Shown piece by piece: positions 26,817 through 36,700 of a stretch of 64,000 nt of DNA. The stretch's first letter is position 1, and every line of letters begins with the position of its first letter. The notes under the pieces were generated by a model that was not told the DNA's origin, did not search any database, and saw only the letters and a program-made list of their open reading frames with translations. A program made the translations under genes and the position numbers. Source of the stretch: an uncultured Dysosmobacter sp. (lineage in GTDB: Bacteria > Bacillota > Clostridia > Oscillospirales > Oscillospiraceae); assembly GCA_947625655.1 (NCBI GenBank), contig CANQPD010000003.1, positions 180,259-244,258 on the forward strand, read 5' to 3'.

Positions 26817-27677
26817 ATGGCAAAACATCCGCGCAAGCGCCGTCCGCTTCGCCTCGCATCCGCGCTGCTTCTGCTGGCGGCCCTGGCCGCGCTTTTCGTC
26901 CGGTGGAGCAACACTTCCCTCCAAACCGCCCGCTTCGACCCCGTCTTCGCCGACCTGCCGGAGGGCTTTGAGGGCTGCCGCGCCGTGGTGCTGGGCGACC
27001 TGCACACCGCTTATTTCGGCGAGGACAATACGGAGCTGTTTGATGCCGTGCGGGCGGAGGCCCCTGACTATATCTTCTTTGTGGGGGATCTGCTGGACAC
27101 CTTTCACGACATCCCGGCGGATTACGCCGCCGGAGTGGCCGACGGCCTCAGCGCCATCGCCCCCACCTATTACGTCACCGGCAACCATGAGTGGGCCATC
27201 GGCGGCGTGCCGGAATTGAAAGCGGCCTTGACGGAGCACGGCGTGACCGTCCTGTCCAACCAGTTTTTGCGGCTGGAGCGAAACGGCGACGCCATCGTGC
27301 TGGCGGGCATCGACGATCCCAACGGCTATGCCGACCAAAAATCTCCGGAGGAGGTGGCCGCGGAGATCCGCGCTGCCTGCGGCGATCCCTTCTGGGTGCT
27401 GCTGGCCCACCGCAACAACTATTTCCCGGAGCGCTACAGCCTGCTGGGGGCCGATCTGGTGGTCTCCGGCCACGGCCACGGCGGTCTGGTGCGCCTGCCC
27501 TTTACCGACGGGCTGATCTCCGTGGAACGCACCCTGTTCCCCTCCTACACGGCAGGGCTTTACGAGGAGAACGGCTCCGTGCTGTTCGTCACCCGGGGGC
27601 TGGGGAACACCGGCTCCACCTTCCGCCTGTTCAACCGGCCGGAGGTGGCGGTGGTGACGCTGCACCGGGGCGCGTAA
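26817..27677 (+). CDS. Membrane-anchored metallophosphoesterase
   Basis: The 286-aa protein has a basic N-terminus, one membrane anchor (about residues 12-30, LASALLLLAALAALFV) and a calcineurin-like phosphoesterase domain outside. All dinuclear-metal motifs are present: VLGDLH, FVGDLLD, VTGNHEW, LAHRNNYFPE and SGHGHGG. The family (YkuE/YaeI-like) includes UDP-sugar and lipid pyrophosphatases, but the substrate is not predictable here. GGAGGAGG precedes the ATG. A TATAAT at 26746-26751 is a possible -10 box. It is followed after 12 bp by the SUKH-like gene. Confidence 0.9.
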   Translation: MAKHPRKRRPLRLASALLLLAALAALFVRWSNTSLQTARFDPVFADLPEGFEGCRAVVLGDLHTAYFGEDNTELFDAVRAEAPDYIFFVGDLLDTFHDIPADYAAGVADGLSAIAPTYYVTGNHEWAIGGVPELKAALTEHGVTVLSNQFLRLERNGDAIVLAGIDDPNGYADQKSPEEVAAEIRAACGDPFWVLLAHRNNYFPERYSLLGADLVVSGHGHGGLVRLPFTDGLISVERTLFPSYTAGLYEENGSVLFVTRGLGNTGSTFRLFNRPEVAVVTLHRGA

Positions 27678-27689
27678 AGGAGGCACATC

Positions 27690-28349
27690 ATGGAAATATC
27701 CGCCTTGCTGGACATGGTTCGGCCGCTCTACGCCGCGGAGTCGTTCCAGGGCTGTACAGACGGGGATATCCAGATTTTAAAGGACCTGTTCGGAACGCTG
27801 CCTCCGGTGCTGGAGAATTATTACCGCGCCGCCGGACGCACAAAGGCCTTTCACCGCGTGCAGGATGACTGGATGCTGCCGGAGCACTTCCAAAAGCGGA
27901 CGTGGCTGCGGGAGTCGGACCATCTGATCCTGCTGAACGAAAACCAGGGCTGCTGCCGCGCCGGGATTCGCCGGGAGGATCTGATCCTCCCCGACCCGCC
28001 GGTCTATACGACGGCCGACGACAAAACCTGGACGCTCTGCGCCCCTTCCACCAGCGAATTTCTCGCCGCCGCTCTGCTGTATGAATCTGTTTTTACCTTT
28101 TCTTACAACCCCGAGGAGTTTTATTGGCTCACCAAACAGGATCTGGCGCTGATGCAGTCCCGGCTGGCAAAGCTGCCCTTCTCCCTGCCGAACTGGATGG
28201 AGATGACCGTCACCTTTTACAGCAGCGCGCCGGACAATCTGGCGGCCCTCATGGACTGCGGCGATCTCCAGGTGCTTTACGGCGCCGCCAGCGAGGCATC
28301 CTACCGCAGGCTGATGGAGGCCATGGACGGCCTTGGCGAGCCCATTTGA
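27690..28349 (+). CDS. SMI1/KNR4 (SUKH) family protein
   Basis: This 219-aa soluble protein has the SUKH pattern. An early helix LKDLFGTLPPVLENYYRAAG is followed by a hydrophobic strand reporting WLRESDHLILLNENQGCCRAGI and an ILPDPPVY..ADDKTWTLCAPSTSEFL block. SUKH proteins often act as immunity partners of polymorphic toxins, but no toxin gene is next to it. It is probably co-transcribed with the phosphoesterase (12-bp gap, AAAGGAGG before the ATG). Function unknown. Confidence 0.72.
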   Translation: MEISALLDMVRPLYAAESFQGCTDGDIQILKDLFGTLPPVLENYYRAAGRTKAFHRVQDDWMLPEHFQKRTWLRESDHLILLNENQGCCRAGIRREDLILPDPPVYTTADDKTWTLCAPSTSEFLAAALLYESVFTFSYNPEEFYWLTKQDLALMQSRLAKLPFSLPNWMEMTVTFYSSAPDNLAALMDCGDLQVLYGAASEASYRRLMEAMDGLGEPI

Positions 28350-28379
28350 CCGATAAACAACAGAGAGGAATCGCCCCTT

Positions 28380-30245
28380 ATGCGCGAATTTCACGCCGGA
28401 CAATTTGATATCGCCGTCATCGGCGCGGGCCACGCCGGCATCGAGGCGGCTCTGGCCGCCGCCCGGCTGGGGCTGGAGACCATCGTGTTCACCATCAACC
28501 TGGACGCCGTGGGCAACATGCCCTGCAACCCCGCCATCGGCGGCACCGGCAAGGGCCACCTGGTCCGGGAGCTGGACGCCCTGGGGGGCGAGATGGCGAA
28601 GGCCGCCGACGCCTGCTGCATCCAGTACCGGCTGCTGAACCGGGGCAAGGGGCCCGCCGTGTGGAGCCTGCGGGCCCAGGCGGACCGCAGGAAGTACCAG
28701 GAATACATGAAGCACACCCTGGAGCGCCAGGAGCACCTGACCGTCCGCCAGGGTGAGGTGGTGGAGATCCGCGCTGAAAACGGCGCGGTGTCCGCCGTGG
28801 TGCTGGCCACCGGGGCGGTGTTCGGCGTGAAAGCCGTCATCCTGGCCACCGGCACCTATCTGGCGGGCCGCACCATCATCGGCGAGTGTGTGGAGGCCTC
28901 CGGCCCCGACGGGATGCACGCCGCCGTCCGGCTGACGGACTCCCTGCTGAAGCTGGGCCTGCCCCTGCGGCGGTTCAAAACCGGCACGCCGCCCCGGGTC
29001 AACGCCCGCACCGTGGACTTTGACGAGATGGAGGTCCAGCCCGGCGACGAGCTGCCTATCCCCTTCTCCTATTCCACCCCGGCCCAGCCGGAGAACCGGG
29101 CCGTCTGCTGGCTGACCTGGACCACGGAGGAGACCAAGCGCATCGTCCAGGAAAACCTGGACCGCGCCCCCATGTACTCCGGCCTCATCGAGGGCGTCGG
29201 CCCCCGGTACTGCCCCTCCTTTGAGACCAAGATCGTCCGCTTTCCGGACAAGCTCCGCCACCAGCTCTTCGTGGAGCCCATGGGCCTGCACACCGAAGAG
29301 CTTTACATCCAGGGCTTCTCCTCCTCCATGCCGGAGGAGGTGCAGCTGCAGATGCTCCACAGCGTGCCGGGGCTGCGGCGGGCCGTCATGACCCGTCCGG
29401 CCTACGCCATCGAATACGACTGCATCGACCCTCTGGCCCTGCGGGCCACGCTGGAGGTCAAGGCCGTTCCGGGGCTGTACGGCGCGGGGCAGTTCAACGG
29501 CTCCTCCGGCTATGAGGAGGCCGCCGTCCAGGGCTTCGCGGCGGGGGTCAACGCCGCCCGGAAGCTGCTGGGAAAGGAACCTTTCGTCCTGTCCCGGTCG
29601 GAGAGCTATATCGGCACCCTCATCGATGACCTGGTGACCAAGGGCACCAACGAGCCCTACCGCATCATGACCTCCCGCAGCGAGTACCGCCTGCTGCTGC
29701 GGCAGGACAACGCCGATCTGCGGCTGACGAAGCGGGGCCGGGAGATCGGCCTTGTTTCCGAGGTGCGGCTGCGGGAGGTGGAGGAAAAATATGACGCGGT
29801 GGACCGGGAGATCCGCCGCCTGACCCATACCGGCGTGTCCCCCTCCCCCGCCCTGTCCGCCTTTTTAGCGTCGAAGGGCACGGCGGACGCCCCTGACGGC
29901 TGTCCTCTGCTCTCCCTGCTGCGGCGGCCCCAGCTCCACTACGGTGAGCTGGCCCCCTTCGACCCGGAGCGGCCCCAGCTGCCGCCGGACGTGGCCGAAC
30001 AGGTGGAGATCAGTGTAAAATACGAGGGCTACATCCAGCGCCAGCAGAAGCAGGTGGCGGACTTCCGCAAAATGGAGTCCCACAAGCTGCCGCCGGATCT
30101 GGACTACAGCACCATCCAGGGCCTGCGGCTGGAGGCCCGGGAGAAGCTGAACACCGTCCGCCCCCTGGACCTGGGGCAGGCCAGCCGCATCTCCGGCGTG
30201 TCCCCGGCGGACGTCACGGCGCTGATGATCTATCTGGAGCGGTGA
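28380..30245 (+). CDS. mnmG: tRNA uridine-5-carboxymethylaminomethyl synthesis enzyme MnmG (GidA)
   Basis: MnmG, with MnmE, installs the carboxymethylaminomethyl group on wobble uridine 34 of several tRNAs, using FAD and methylene-tetrahydrofolate. The 621-aa length is standard. Visible motifs are the FAD-binding [40 protein letters not shown], the [11 protein letters not shown] segment, [18 protein letters not shown] and [19 protein letters not shown]. The C-terminal MnmE-binding helices are intact. The gene lies 30 bp after the SUKH-like gene. mnmE is not in the window. Confidence 0.98.
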   Translation: MREFHAGQFDIAVIGAGHAGIEAALAAARLGLETIVFTINLDAVGNMPCNPAIGGTGKGHLVRELDALGGEMAKAADACCIQYRLLNRGKGPAVWSLRAQADRRKYQEYMKHTLERQEHLTVRQGEVVEIRAENGAVSAVVLATGAVFGVKAVILATGTYLAGRTIIGECVEASGPDGMHAAVRLTDSLLKLGLPLRRFKTGTPPRVNARTVDFDEMEVQPGDELPIPFSYSTPAQPENRAVCWLTWTTEETKRIVQENLDRAPMYSGLIEGVGPRYCPSFETKIVRFPDKLRHQLFVEPMGLHTEELYIQGFSSSMPEEVQLQMLHSVPGLRRAVMTRPAYAIEYDCIDPLALRATLEVKAVPGLYGAGQFNGSSGYEEAAVQGFAAGVNAARKLLGKEPFVLSRSESYIGTLIDDLVTKGTNEPYRIMTSRSEYRLLLRQDNADLRLTKRGREIGLVSEVRLREVEEKYDAVDREIRRLTHTGVSPSPALSAFLASKGTADAPDGCPLLSLLRRPQLHYGELAPFDPERPQLPPDVAEQVEISVKYEGYIQRQQKQVADFRKMESHKLPPDLDYSTIQGLRLEAREKLNTVRPLDLGQASRISGVSPADVTALMIYLER

Positions 30246-30266
30246 GGGCAGCGCCCCGGGCCGCCG

Positions 30267-30488
30267 TCACGACAGGCGCACGCCCAGCTGCACGCCGATT
30301 TGAAATGCCGCCGTGCACCAGTGCATCTGCAGGGTCGTCAGCCGGTCCGTCAAGCGGAGCCGCTCTTCTTCCGGGACCATCTGAAGCACCGGCTGAAGCT
30401 GTTCCGTCTGAAAAATGGGGAGCACCCGCAGCTGCGGTTCCGCATAGTGGTCGTAGAGCCAGTCAAACAGATTCTCCAAAGTTTTCAC
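30267..30488 (-). CDS. Small helical protein, DUF6809-like
   Basis: A 73-aa protein is predicted from GTG 30488 (VKTLENLFDWLYDHYAEPQL ... AAFQIGVQLGVRLS). The layout, an N-terminal LYDxxY helix, a charged middle (PEEERLRLTDRL) and a C-terminal F..G...G..L helix, resembles DUF6809. Upstream in-frame sequence overlaps the promoter, so a start further up is unlikely. No convincing ribosome-binding site precedes the GTG, and the leader would be only about 25 nt. It is divergent from an XRE repressor and probably shares its operator region. Confidence 0.6.
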   Translation of the reverse strand: MKTLENLFDWLYDHYAEPQLRVLPIFQTEQLQPVLQMVPEEERLRLTDRLTTLQMHWCTAAFQIGVQLGVRLS

Positions 30489-30491
30489 ATC

Positions 30492-30542
30492 GCGCAATTT
30501 AATTGTGCTATTATTGTAGCGCACAACTACATTGTGTGTCAA
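30492..30542 (-). promoter_or_regulatory. Divergent promoter/operator region of the XRE pair
   Basis: On the minus strand TTGACA (30537-30542), 18 bp, TACAAT (30513-30518) forms a good promoter for the small DUF gene. The region holds GCGCAATTTAATTGTGC (30494-30510), a near-perfect palindrome, and TGTAG-N7-CTACA inside the spacer. These are good candidates for binding by the XRE protein encoded at 30556. Confidence 0.65.
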
Positions 30543-30555
30543 TGGGAGAGCGATT

Positions 30556-30780
30556 ATGTCTCAACAACAATTATCCACTTTTGGACAAAGGCTCCATGAT
30601 CTGCGTTTGGAAGCGCAAATCACGCAAAAGGCCATGGCGGAATACTTGGGCTGCACCGCCAGCAATTACCAAAAGATGGAATATGGCCAGGTAAATGTCT
30701 CCGCCACCACTCTCATCGCCCTTGCAGAGCAGTTCCGCGTCAGCACCGATTACCTGCTGGGCCTGCGGGATCAGCCCTGA
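30556..30780 (+). CDS. XRE family transcriptional regulator
   Basis: A 74-aa single-domain Cro/C1-type helix-turn-helix protein (FGQRLHDLRLEAQITQKAMA, then EYLGCTASNYQKMEYG ... STDYLLGLRDQP). The 'STDYLLGL' ending is common in small XRE repressors of Bacillota. ATG 30556 follows GGGAGAG. It is divergent from the small DUF6809-like gene and is likely autoregulatory through the palindromes between them. Confidence 0.9.
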   Translation: MSQQQLSTFGQRLHDLRLEAQITQKAMAEYLGCTASNYQKMEYGQVNVSATTLIALAEQFRVSTDYLLGLRDQP

Positions 30781-30815
30781 CCCGCCCACCGACTTTTTTG
30801 ACTTGAGGGATTGCC

Positions 30816-31517
30816 ATGGACATTCGGCTGCACTTTACGAAGACCGGCAGCGGCCCGCCGCTGCTGCTGCTCCACGGCAACGGGGAGGACAGCTCCTACT
30901 TCGTCCACCAGCTGCCGGTTTTCTCCCGGGACTTTACCGTCTACGCCGTGGATACCCGGGGCCACGGAAAGTCTCCCCGGGGAAGCGCGCCTTTCACCCT
31001 CTCCCAGTTTGCCGACGACCTGCTGGATTTTCTGGATCAGCAGGGTCTTCCCCAGGCGGACATCCTGGGCTTCAGCGACGGCGGCAACATCGCCCTTCTC
31101 TTTGCCCTGCGCTATCCCCGCCGGGTGGGGCGGCTGATCCTGAACGGCGCCAACCTGGACCCCCGGGGCGTCAAGGCCCGCGTCCAGTTTCCGACGGTGC
31201 TGGGCTATCACGCGGCGTCGCTGTTTCAAAACCCCAGGGCCCGGGCCAACGCGGAGATGCTGGGCCTCATGGTCAATGAGCCCCACATTCCGCCGGAGGC
31301 GCTGAAGAAACTGACCATGCCGGTGCTGGTCGTCGCCGGCACCCGGGACATGATCCGGGAGCGCCACACCCGTCTCATCGCGGACAGTATCCCCGGCGCC
31401 CAGCTGGCCATTCTCCCCGGAGACCACTTCGTCGCCCATGGCAATCCGGACGCCTTCAACCGGGCCGTCCTGGACTTTTTGACACCGAAAACAAGGAGTG
31501 AATCATCATGCGAATGA
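30816..31517 (+). CDS. Alpha/beta hydrolase
   Basis: The 233-aa protein is a full alpha/beta-hydrolase fold enzyme. The oxyanion loop is LLLHGNGEDSS, the nucleophile elbow GFSDGGN (Ser about residue 89), the acid Asp in VAGTRDMI and the His in GDHFVAHG. The substrate is unknown. Its 3' end overlaps the murT start by 10 bp, and murT's ribosome-binding site lies in its last codons, so the two are translationally linked. That is suggestive because the next two genes are an unusual MurT/GatD pair. Confidence 0.9.
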   Translation: MDIRLHFTKTGSGPPLLLLHGNGEDSSYFVHQLPVFSRDFTVYAVDTRGHGKSPRGSAPFTLSQFADDLLDFLDQQGLPQADILGFSDGGNIALLFALRYPRRVGRLILNGANLDPRGVKARVQFPTVLGYHAASLFQNPRARANAEMLGLMVNEPHIPPEALKKLTMPVLVVAGTRDMIRERHTRLIADSIPGAQLAILPGDHFVAHGNPDAFNRAVLDFLTPKTRSESSCE

Positions 31518-32836
31518 TGCTGGCCATCCTATTGTGCAAAATCCTGCGCTTTGTGGGCAGGCTGGTGGGCAAGGGCAGCTCCCTCCCCGGCAAATACGCC
31601 CTCAGGCTCTGCCCGGACATCCTGCGCCGGGTCCAGCTGCCGCCCCACATCATTGCCGTCACCGGCTCCAACGGCAAGACCTCCACTGTGGAGATGATCG
31701 CCGCCATCCTGCGGGCGGACGGCAGAAACGTCGTGTACAACGAGGAGGGTGCCAACCAGATCGAGGGCGTCGCCACCCTGGTGCTGACCCACGCCACCCT
31801 GGGCGGCCGGGTGGTGGCCGACGTGCTGCTGCTGGAGTCCGACGAGCGCTACGCCGCCCACACCTTCAAATTCTTCCACCCCACGGAATTCGTGGTGACC
31901 AACCTGTACCGGGATCAGCTGACCCGGAACGGCCACTCGGAGTGGGTCTACGACGCCGTCCTGCCCGCCATCCACCCGGAGACGGAGCTGATCCTGAACG
32001 CCGACGATCCCCTGTCCAGCTGCTTTGCGGAGGGCCGCGGGAGTGTCAAGTGGTTCGGCCTGGACAAGTGCTCCATCTCCGTGGACGCCCCCACCGGCGT
32101 GTATCACGACGGCGCGTACTGCCCGGTGTGCAAGGCCCCCATGGTCTACGACTATGTCCACTATAACCACATCGGTGCCTACCGCTGCGCCAAATGCGGC
32201 CACGCCAAACCCGCCACGGACTACACCGCCACGGCGGTGGATCTGGAAAACGGCGTCCTGACCATTGACGGCGGCGCTGCCATCCAGCTGGCCTTCCGCA
32301 GCATTTATAATGTGTATAACATCCTGGCGGCCTATGCCGCCTGCCGGGAATGCGGCGTAAAGCCGGAGGTCATCGCCGGGGTCATCAACAACTACATCCT
32401 GAAAAACGGGCGGATGCAGAAATTCACCCTGGGCCGGCACCACGGCACGCTGCTGACCAGCAAGCACGAAAACAGCATCGCCTACGACACCAATCTGCGC
32501 TACATCGCCTCCACCCAGGCGGACTGCGCGGTGCTGGTGATCGTGGATGCGGTGAGCCGGAAGTACTTCACCAGCGAGACCAGCTGGCTGTGGGACATCG
32601 ACTTTGACCAGCTGGCGCGACCCCACGTGAAGAAAATTCTCCTCTCCGGCCGGTACTGCAACGACCTGGCGGAGCGCTTCAGCTTCACCTCCATCTCCCC
32701 GGACACCTGGTCCGTCCAGCCGGACATCGCCGCCGCCGCGGCGGAGCTGAAAGCCGCCGGCAGCGAGGAATTGTACGTGGTCACCTGCTTCTCCGACCGG
32801 GACAAGCTGCTGGCCCACGTGGAAAAGGAGGCGTAA
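31508..32836 (+). CDS. murT: MurT-like Mur-ligase subunit of lipid II amidation, altered catalytic loop
   Basis: MurT activates the D-Glu alpha-carboxylate of lipid II with ATP, and GatD normally feeds it ammonia. The 442-aa protein has the ATP loop VTGSNGKTSTVEM, a Cys4 zinc ribbon (CPVCKAPM ... YRCAKCGHA) and the C-terminal MurT domain. The segment before SWLWDIDF reads VIVDAVSRKYFTSET. As I recall it, canonical MurT has an ADGxD-type loop there, with an Asp that completes the GatD triad. It overlaps the hydrolase gene and is followed 3 bp later by gatD. The ligase chemistry looks intact; the nitrogen supply is in doubt. Confidence 0.88.
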   Translation: MRMMLAILLCKILRFVGRLVGKGSSLPGKYALRLCPDILRRVQLPPHIIAVTGSNGKTSTVEMIAAILRADGRNVVYNEEGANQIEGVATLVLTHATLGGRVVADVLLLESDERYAAHTFKFFHPTEFVVTNLYRDQLTRNGHSEWVYDAVLPAIHPETELILNADDPLSSCFAEGRGSVKWFGLDKCSISVDAPTGVYHDGAYCPVCKAPMVYDYVHYNHIGAYRCAKCGHAKPATDYTATAVDLENGVLTIDGGAAIQLAFRSIYNVYNILAAYAACRECGVKPEVIAGVINNYILKNGRMQKFTLGRHHGTLLTSKHENSIAYDTNLRYIASTQADCAVLVIVDAVSRKYFTSETSWLWDIDFDQLARPHVKKILLSGRYCNDLAERFSFTSISPDTWSVQPDIAAAAAELKAAGSEELYVVTCFSDRDKLLAHVEKEA

Positions 32837-32839
32837 GGC

Positions 32840-33577
32840 ATGGAATTGAAAATCCTGCATTTCTATCCCGACCTGATGAGCCTGTACGGCAGCTATGCCA
32901 ATATATCCGTGCTGAAGCGCCGTCTGGAGGCCATGGGGAACGCCGTGGCGGTGGAGGCCGTCGTTCCCGGCCAGGAGGCGGATATTTCCGGCGCCGGCTT
33001 CCTCTTTATGGGCGCTGGCACGGAGCGGAGCCAAAAGGCCGCCCTGGCGGACTTTGCCCGGTTTGGCAGGGCTGTGAGGGCCGCCGCCGAAAACGGCACA
33101 GCCATGCTGTTTGCCGGAACGGCCATGGAGCTGTTGGGAAAGACCATCACCGACGCCGACGGCAAGGTCTATGACGGCATTGGCCTGGCGGGATTCGCCT
33201 CCGTCCAGGGCAAAAAGCGATTCGTGGAGGATGTATACGGCTTCACCGATCTCTTCCCCGAAGCCGTGGTGGGCTTTATGAACAAGTGCTCCGTCATCAC
33301 CGGCGTGGAGACGCCCCTGCTGGAGAGCCTGTCCCTGGGCTTTGGCAACGACGGAGAGAAAAAACCGGAGGGCTTCTGCCGGAAAAATGTATTTGCCTCG
33401 GAGCTGACAGGGCCCATCCTGGTGAAAAACCCCCGGCTGCTGGACGCGGTGGTTTCCGCTATTTACCAGCGGCGGGGCGAGCCGCTGCCGGAGTCCTGGC
33501 CCGTGGACAAGTGGGCCGAGGACGGCTATGCCATCACGGCGGAGCAGCTGCGGCTGCGGGCCGAGGGGCAGCGCTGA
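32840..33577 (+). CDS. GatD-like class I amidotransferase lacking its catalytic residues
   Basis: This 245-aa protein clearly aligns with GatD: MELKILHFYPDLMSLYGSYA, N..VLKRR, FMGAGTERSQ and GPILVKNPRLLD. Where GatD has the nucleophile in an ICGGYQ..G context, this protein reads MLFAGTAMELLGK, with no Cys. The catalytic His of YLHGPILPKN is Thr here (ELTGPILVKN), and the glutamine-binding Arg in the NHGGRT segment is lost (NKCSVITG). Length, fold and position after murT are kept. It should not hydrolyse glutamine in the usual way and may only be a structural partner of MurT. Confidence 0.85.
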   Translation: MELKILHFYPDLMSLYGSYANISVLKRRLEAMGNAVAVEAVVPGQEADISGAGFLFMGAGTERSQKAALADFARFGRAVRAAAENGTAMLFAGTAMELLGKTITDADGKVYDGIGLAGFASVQGKKRFVEDVYGFTDLFPEAVVGFMNKCSVITGVETPLLESLSLGFGNDGEKKPEGFCRKNVFASELTGPILVKNPRLLDAVVSAIYQRRGEPLPESWPVDKWAEDGYAITAEQLRLRAEGQR

Positions 33578-33599
33578 GAAAATATCTCTTGCTTGAAGC

Positions 33600-33636
33600 A
33601 AACGGCGTCCGGCAGTAATCTGCCGGGCGCCGTTTG
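33600..33636 (+). terminator. Terminator-like hairpin after gatD
   Basis: CAAACGGCG..CCGGCAG pairs with CTGCCGGGCGCCGTTTG, followed by CACTTTTC. The T-run is short. Confidence 0.7.
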
Positions 33637-33649
33637 CACTTTTCTGCAT

Positions 33650-33682
33650 AAAAGGGCCGCGGGAAAATCCCGCGGCCCTTTT
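33650..33682. terminator. Terminator between gatD and nifJ
   Basis: AAAAGGGCCGCGGG (33650-33663) and CCCGCGGCCCTTTT (33669-33682) form a perfect stem with T-runs in both directions. It can end the convergent nifJ transcript. Confidence 0.9.
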
Positions 33683-33703
33683 GATTCATTGCTTTTAAGC
33701 CGA

Positions 33704-36700
33704 TCAGCCCTCGTACATGGCCTTCAGCTTCAGCAGGTGCTCGTAGCGCTCCATGGCGTTCTTCTCGTTGCGCTCGAACAGGACGGTGGCGCGCTCGGGG
33801 AACTCGCGGGTCAGGCGAGAGTAGCGGGCCTCGTTCATCAGGAACTCCTGATAGCCGCCCTTGGGCTCCTTGGAGTCCAGGGTGAACTTGGCGCCCTCGG
33901 CAGCGGGGTTGAAGCGGAACAGGTTCCAGTAGCCGCACTCCACAGCCTTCTTCATTTCCTTCTGGCAGTTCATCATGCCGCCCTTGATGCTGTGCATCTC
34001 GCAGGGGGAGTAGCCGATGATGAGGGAGGGACCGTGATAGGCCTCGGCCTCCTTGATAGCCTTCAGGGTCTGAGCGGGGTTGGCGCCCATGGCCACCTGG
34101 GCCACATAGATGTAGCCGTAGCTCATGGCGATCTCCGCCAGGGACTTCTTCTTGATCTCCTTACCGGCAGCCGCGAACTGGGCGACCTGGCCGATGTTGG
34201 AGGCCTTGGAAGCCTGTCCGCCGGTGTTGGAGTAGACCTCGGTATCGAAGACGAAGATGTTCACGTCGTTGCCGGAGGCCAGAACATGGTCCACGCCGCC
34301 GAAACCGATATCGTAAGCCCAGCCGTCGCCGCCGAAGATCCACATGGACTTCTTGCCCAGGTACTCCTTGTCAGCCAGGATCTCCTTGCTGTAGGGGCAG
34401 TCGGGATCGGCTTCCAGAGCGGCGATCAGCTTGTCAGTGGCAGCCTTGTTGGCGTCGTAGCTGTCCATGGTGGCCAGATACTCCTCGCAGGCGGCCTTCT
34501 TGGCGTCGTTGGTGGTCACGCCGGCCAGTTCCTTGACCTTGTCGGCCAGGCGGTTGCGGATGGCCTGCTGACCCAGGAACATGCCCAGGCCGTGCTCGGC
34601 GTTATCCTCGAACAGGGAGTTGGACCAGGCGGGGCCGTGGCCGGCCTTGTTGGTGCAGTAGGGAGAGGTCGCGGCGGGACCGCCCCAGATGGAAGAGCAG
34701 CCGGTGGCGTTGGAGATGTACATGTGATCGCCGAACAGCTGGGTGATCAGGCGGGCATAGCTGGTCTCGGCGCAGCCGGCGCAGGAGCCGGAGAACTCCA
34801 GCATGGGCTGCTTGAACTGGCTGCCCTTGACGGTGTCGTCCTGCATGTCCTTCTTCTCGGCGACCTCGGCGACGCAGTAGTTGAACACATCCTGCTGGGC
34901 GGCCTCCTGCTCCTGGGCGACCATGGTCAGCGCGCCCACGGGGCAGACACCCACGCAGACGCCGCAGCCCATGCAGTCCAGAGGAGACACAGCCATGGTG
35001 TACTTGTAAACGCCCTTGCCCTTGCCGGCCTTGATGTCCACGATCTTGGCGGCGGCGGGAGCCTTGGCGGCCTCGTCCCCGGTCAGAGCGTAGGGACGGA
35101 TGGTGGCGTGGGGGCAGACATAAGCGCAGTTGTTGCACTGGATGCACTTGGCGGAATCCCAGGTGGGAACGGTGACGGCAACGCCGCGCTTCTCATAGGC
35201 GGCGGCGCCCAGCTCAAACTGGCCGTCCACGTGCTTGACGAAGGCGGAGACGGGCAGGCTGTCGCCGTCCATCTTGCCAACGGGGTTCAGGATGGTCTTG
35301 ACCTGCTCCACCAGCTCGGGCTTGCCGGACAGAACGGTGGTGTCGGCAGTATCCTGCGCGTCGGCCCAGTCGGCGGGGACCTCAAACTTCTTGTAGGCGG
35401 TGGCGCCGGCGTCGATGGCCTTGTGGTTCATGTCGACGACGTCCTGGCCCTTCTTCAGGTAAGAATGGGTGGCGGCGTCCTTCATGTACTGGATGGCCTC
35501 AGCCTCGGGCATGACCTTCGCCAGGGAGAAGAAGGCGGACTGCAGGATGGTGTTGGTGCGCTTGCCCATGCCGATTTCCTTGGCCAGGTCGATGGCGTTG
35601 ATGGTGTAGACCTGGATGTTGTTCTTGGCGATGTAGCGCTTGGAGGCGGCGTCCAGGTGGTGGTTCAGCTCCTCGTCGTTCCACTGGCAGTTGATCAGGA
35701 ACACGCCGCCGGGCTTGACGTCACGGACGATGGGGAAGCCCTTGGTGATGTAGGCGGGCACGTGGCAGGCCACGAAGTCGGCCTTGTTGATGTAGTAAGA
35801 GGACTTGATGGCCTTGTCGCCGAAGCGCAGGTGGCTGACAGTCACGCCGCCGGTCTTCTTGGAGTCATACTGGAAGTAAGCCTGAACGTTCTTGTCGGTG
35901 TGGTCGCCGATGATCTTGATGGAGTTCTTGTTGGCGCCCACGGTGCCGTCGCCGCCCAGGCCCCAGAACTTGCACTCGATGGTGCCGGCGGGAGCCACGC
36001 CGGGGGCGGGCTTCTCCTCCAGGCTGAGGTGGGTGACGTCGTCCACGATGCCGATGGTGAACTGGCGCTTCATCTCGTCCTTGGCCAGCTCGTCATACAC
36101 GGCGAACACGGAGGCGGGAGGCGTATCCTTGCTGCCCAGGCCGTAGCGGCCGCCGATGACCTTGATGTCGGTCTTGCCGGCGTTGGCCAGAGCGGTGACA
36201 ACGTCCATGTACAGAGGCTCGCCCAGAGCGCCGGGCTCCTTGGTACGGTCCAGAACGGCGATCTTCTTGCAGGTGGCGGGGATGGCGGCGATCAGCTTGT
36301 CCGCCTTGAAGGGGCGGTACAGGTGGACCTTGACCATGCCGACCTTCTCGCCCTTGGCGGTCATGTAGTCGATGACCTCCTCGGCGACGTTGCAGATGGA
36401 GCCCATGGCGATGATGACGCGCTCGGCGTCGGGAGCGCCATAGTAGTTGAACAGCTGGTAGTTGGTGCCCAGCTTCTCATTGATCTTGCCCATGTACTTC
36501 TCGACCACATCGGGCAGGGCGTCATAGTAGGGGTTGCAGGCCTCACGGTGCTGGAAGAAGATATCGCCGTTCTCGTGAGAGCCGCGCATGTTGGGACGCT
36601 CGGGGTTCAGGGCGTGCTTGCGGAAAGCGGCCACGGCGTCCATGTCGGTCATTTCCTTCAGGTCCTCGTAATCCCAGCAGGCGACCTTCTGGATCTCGTG

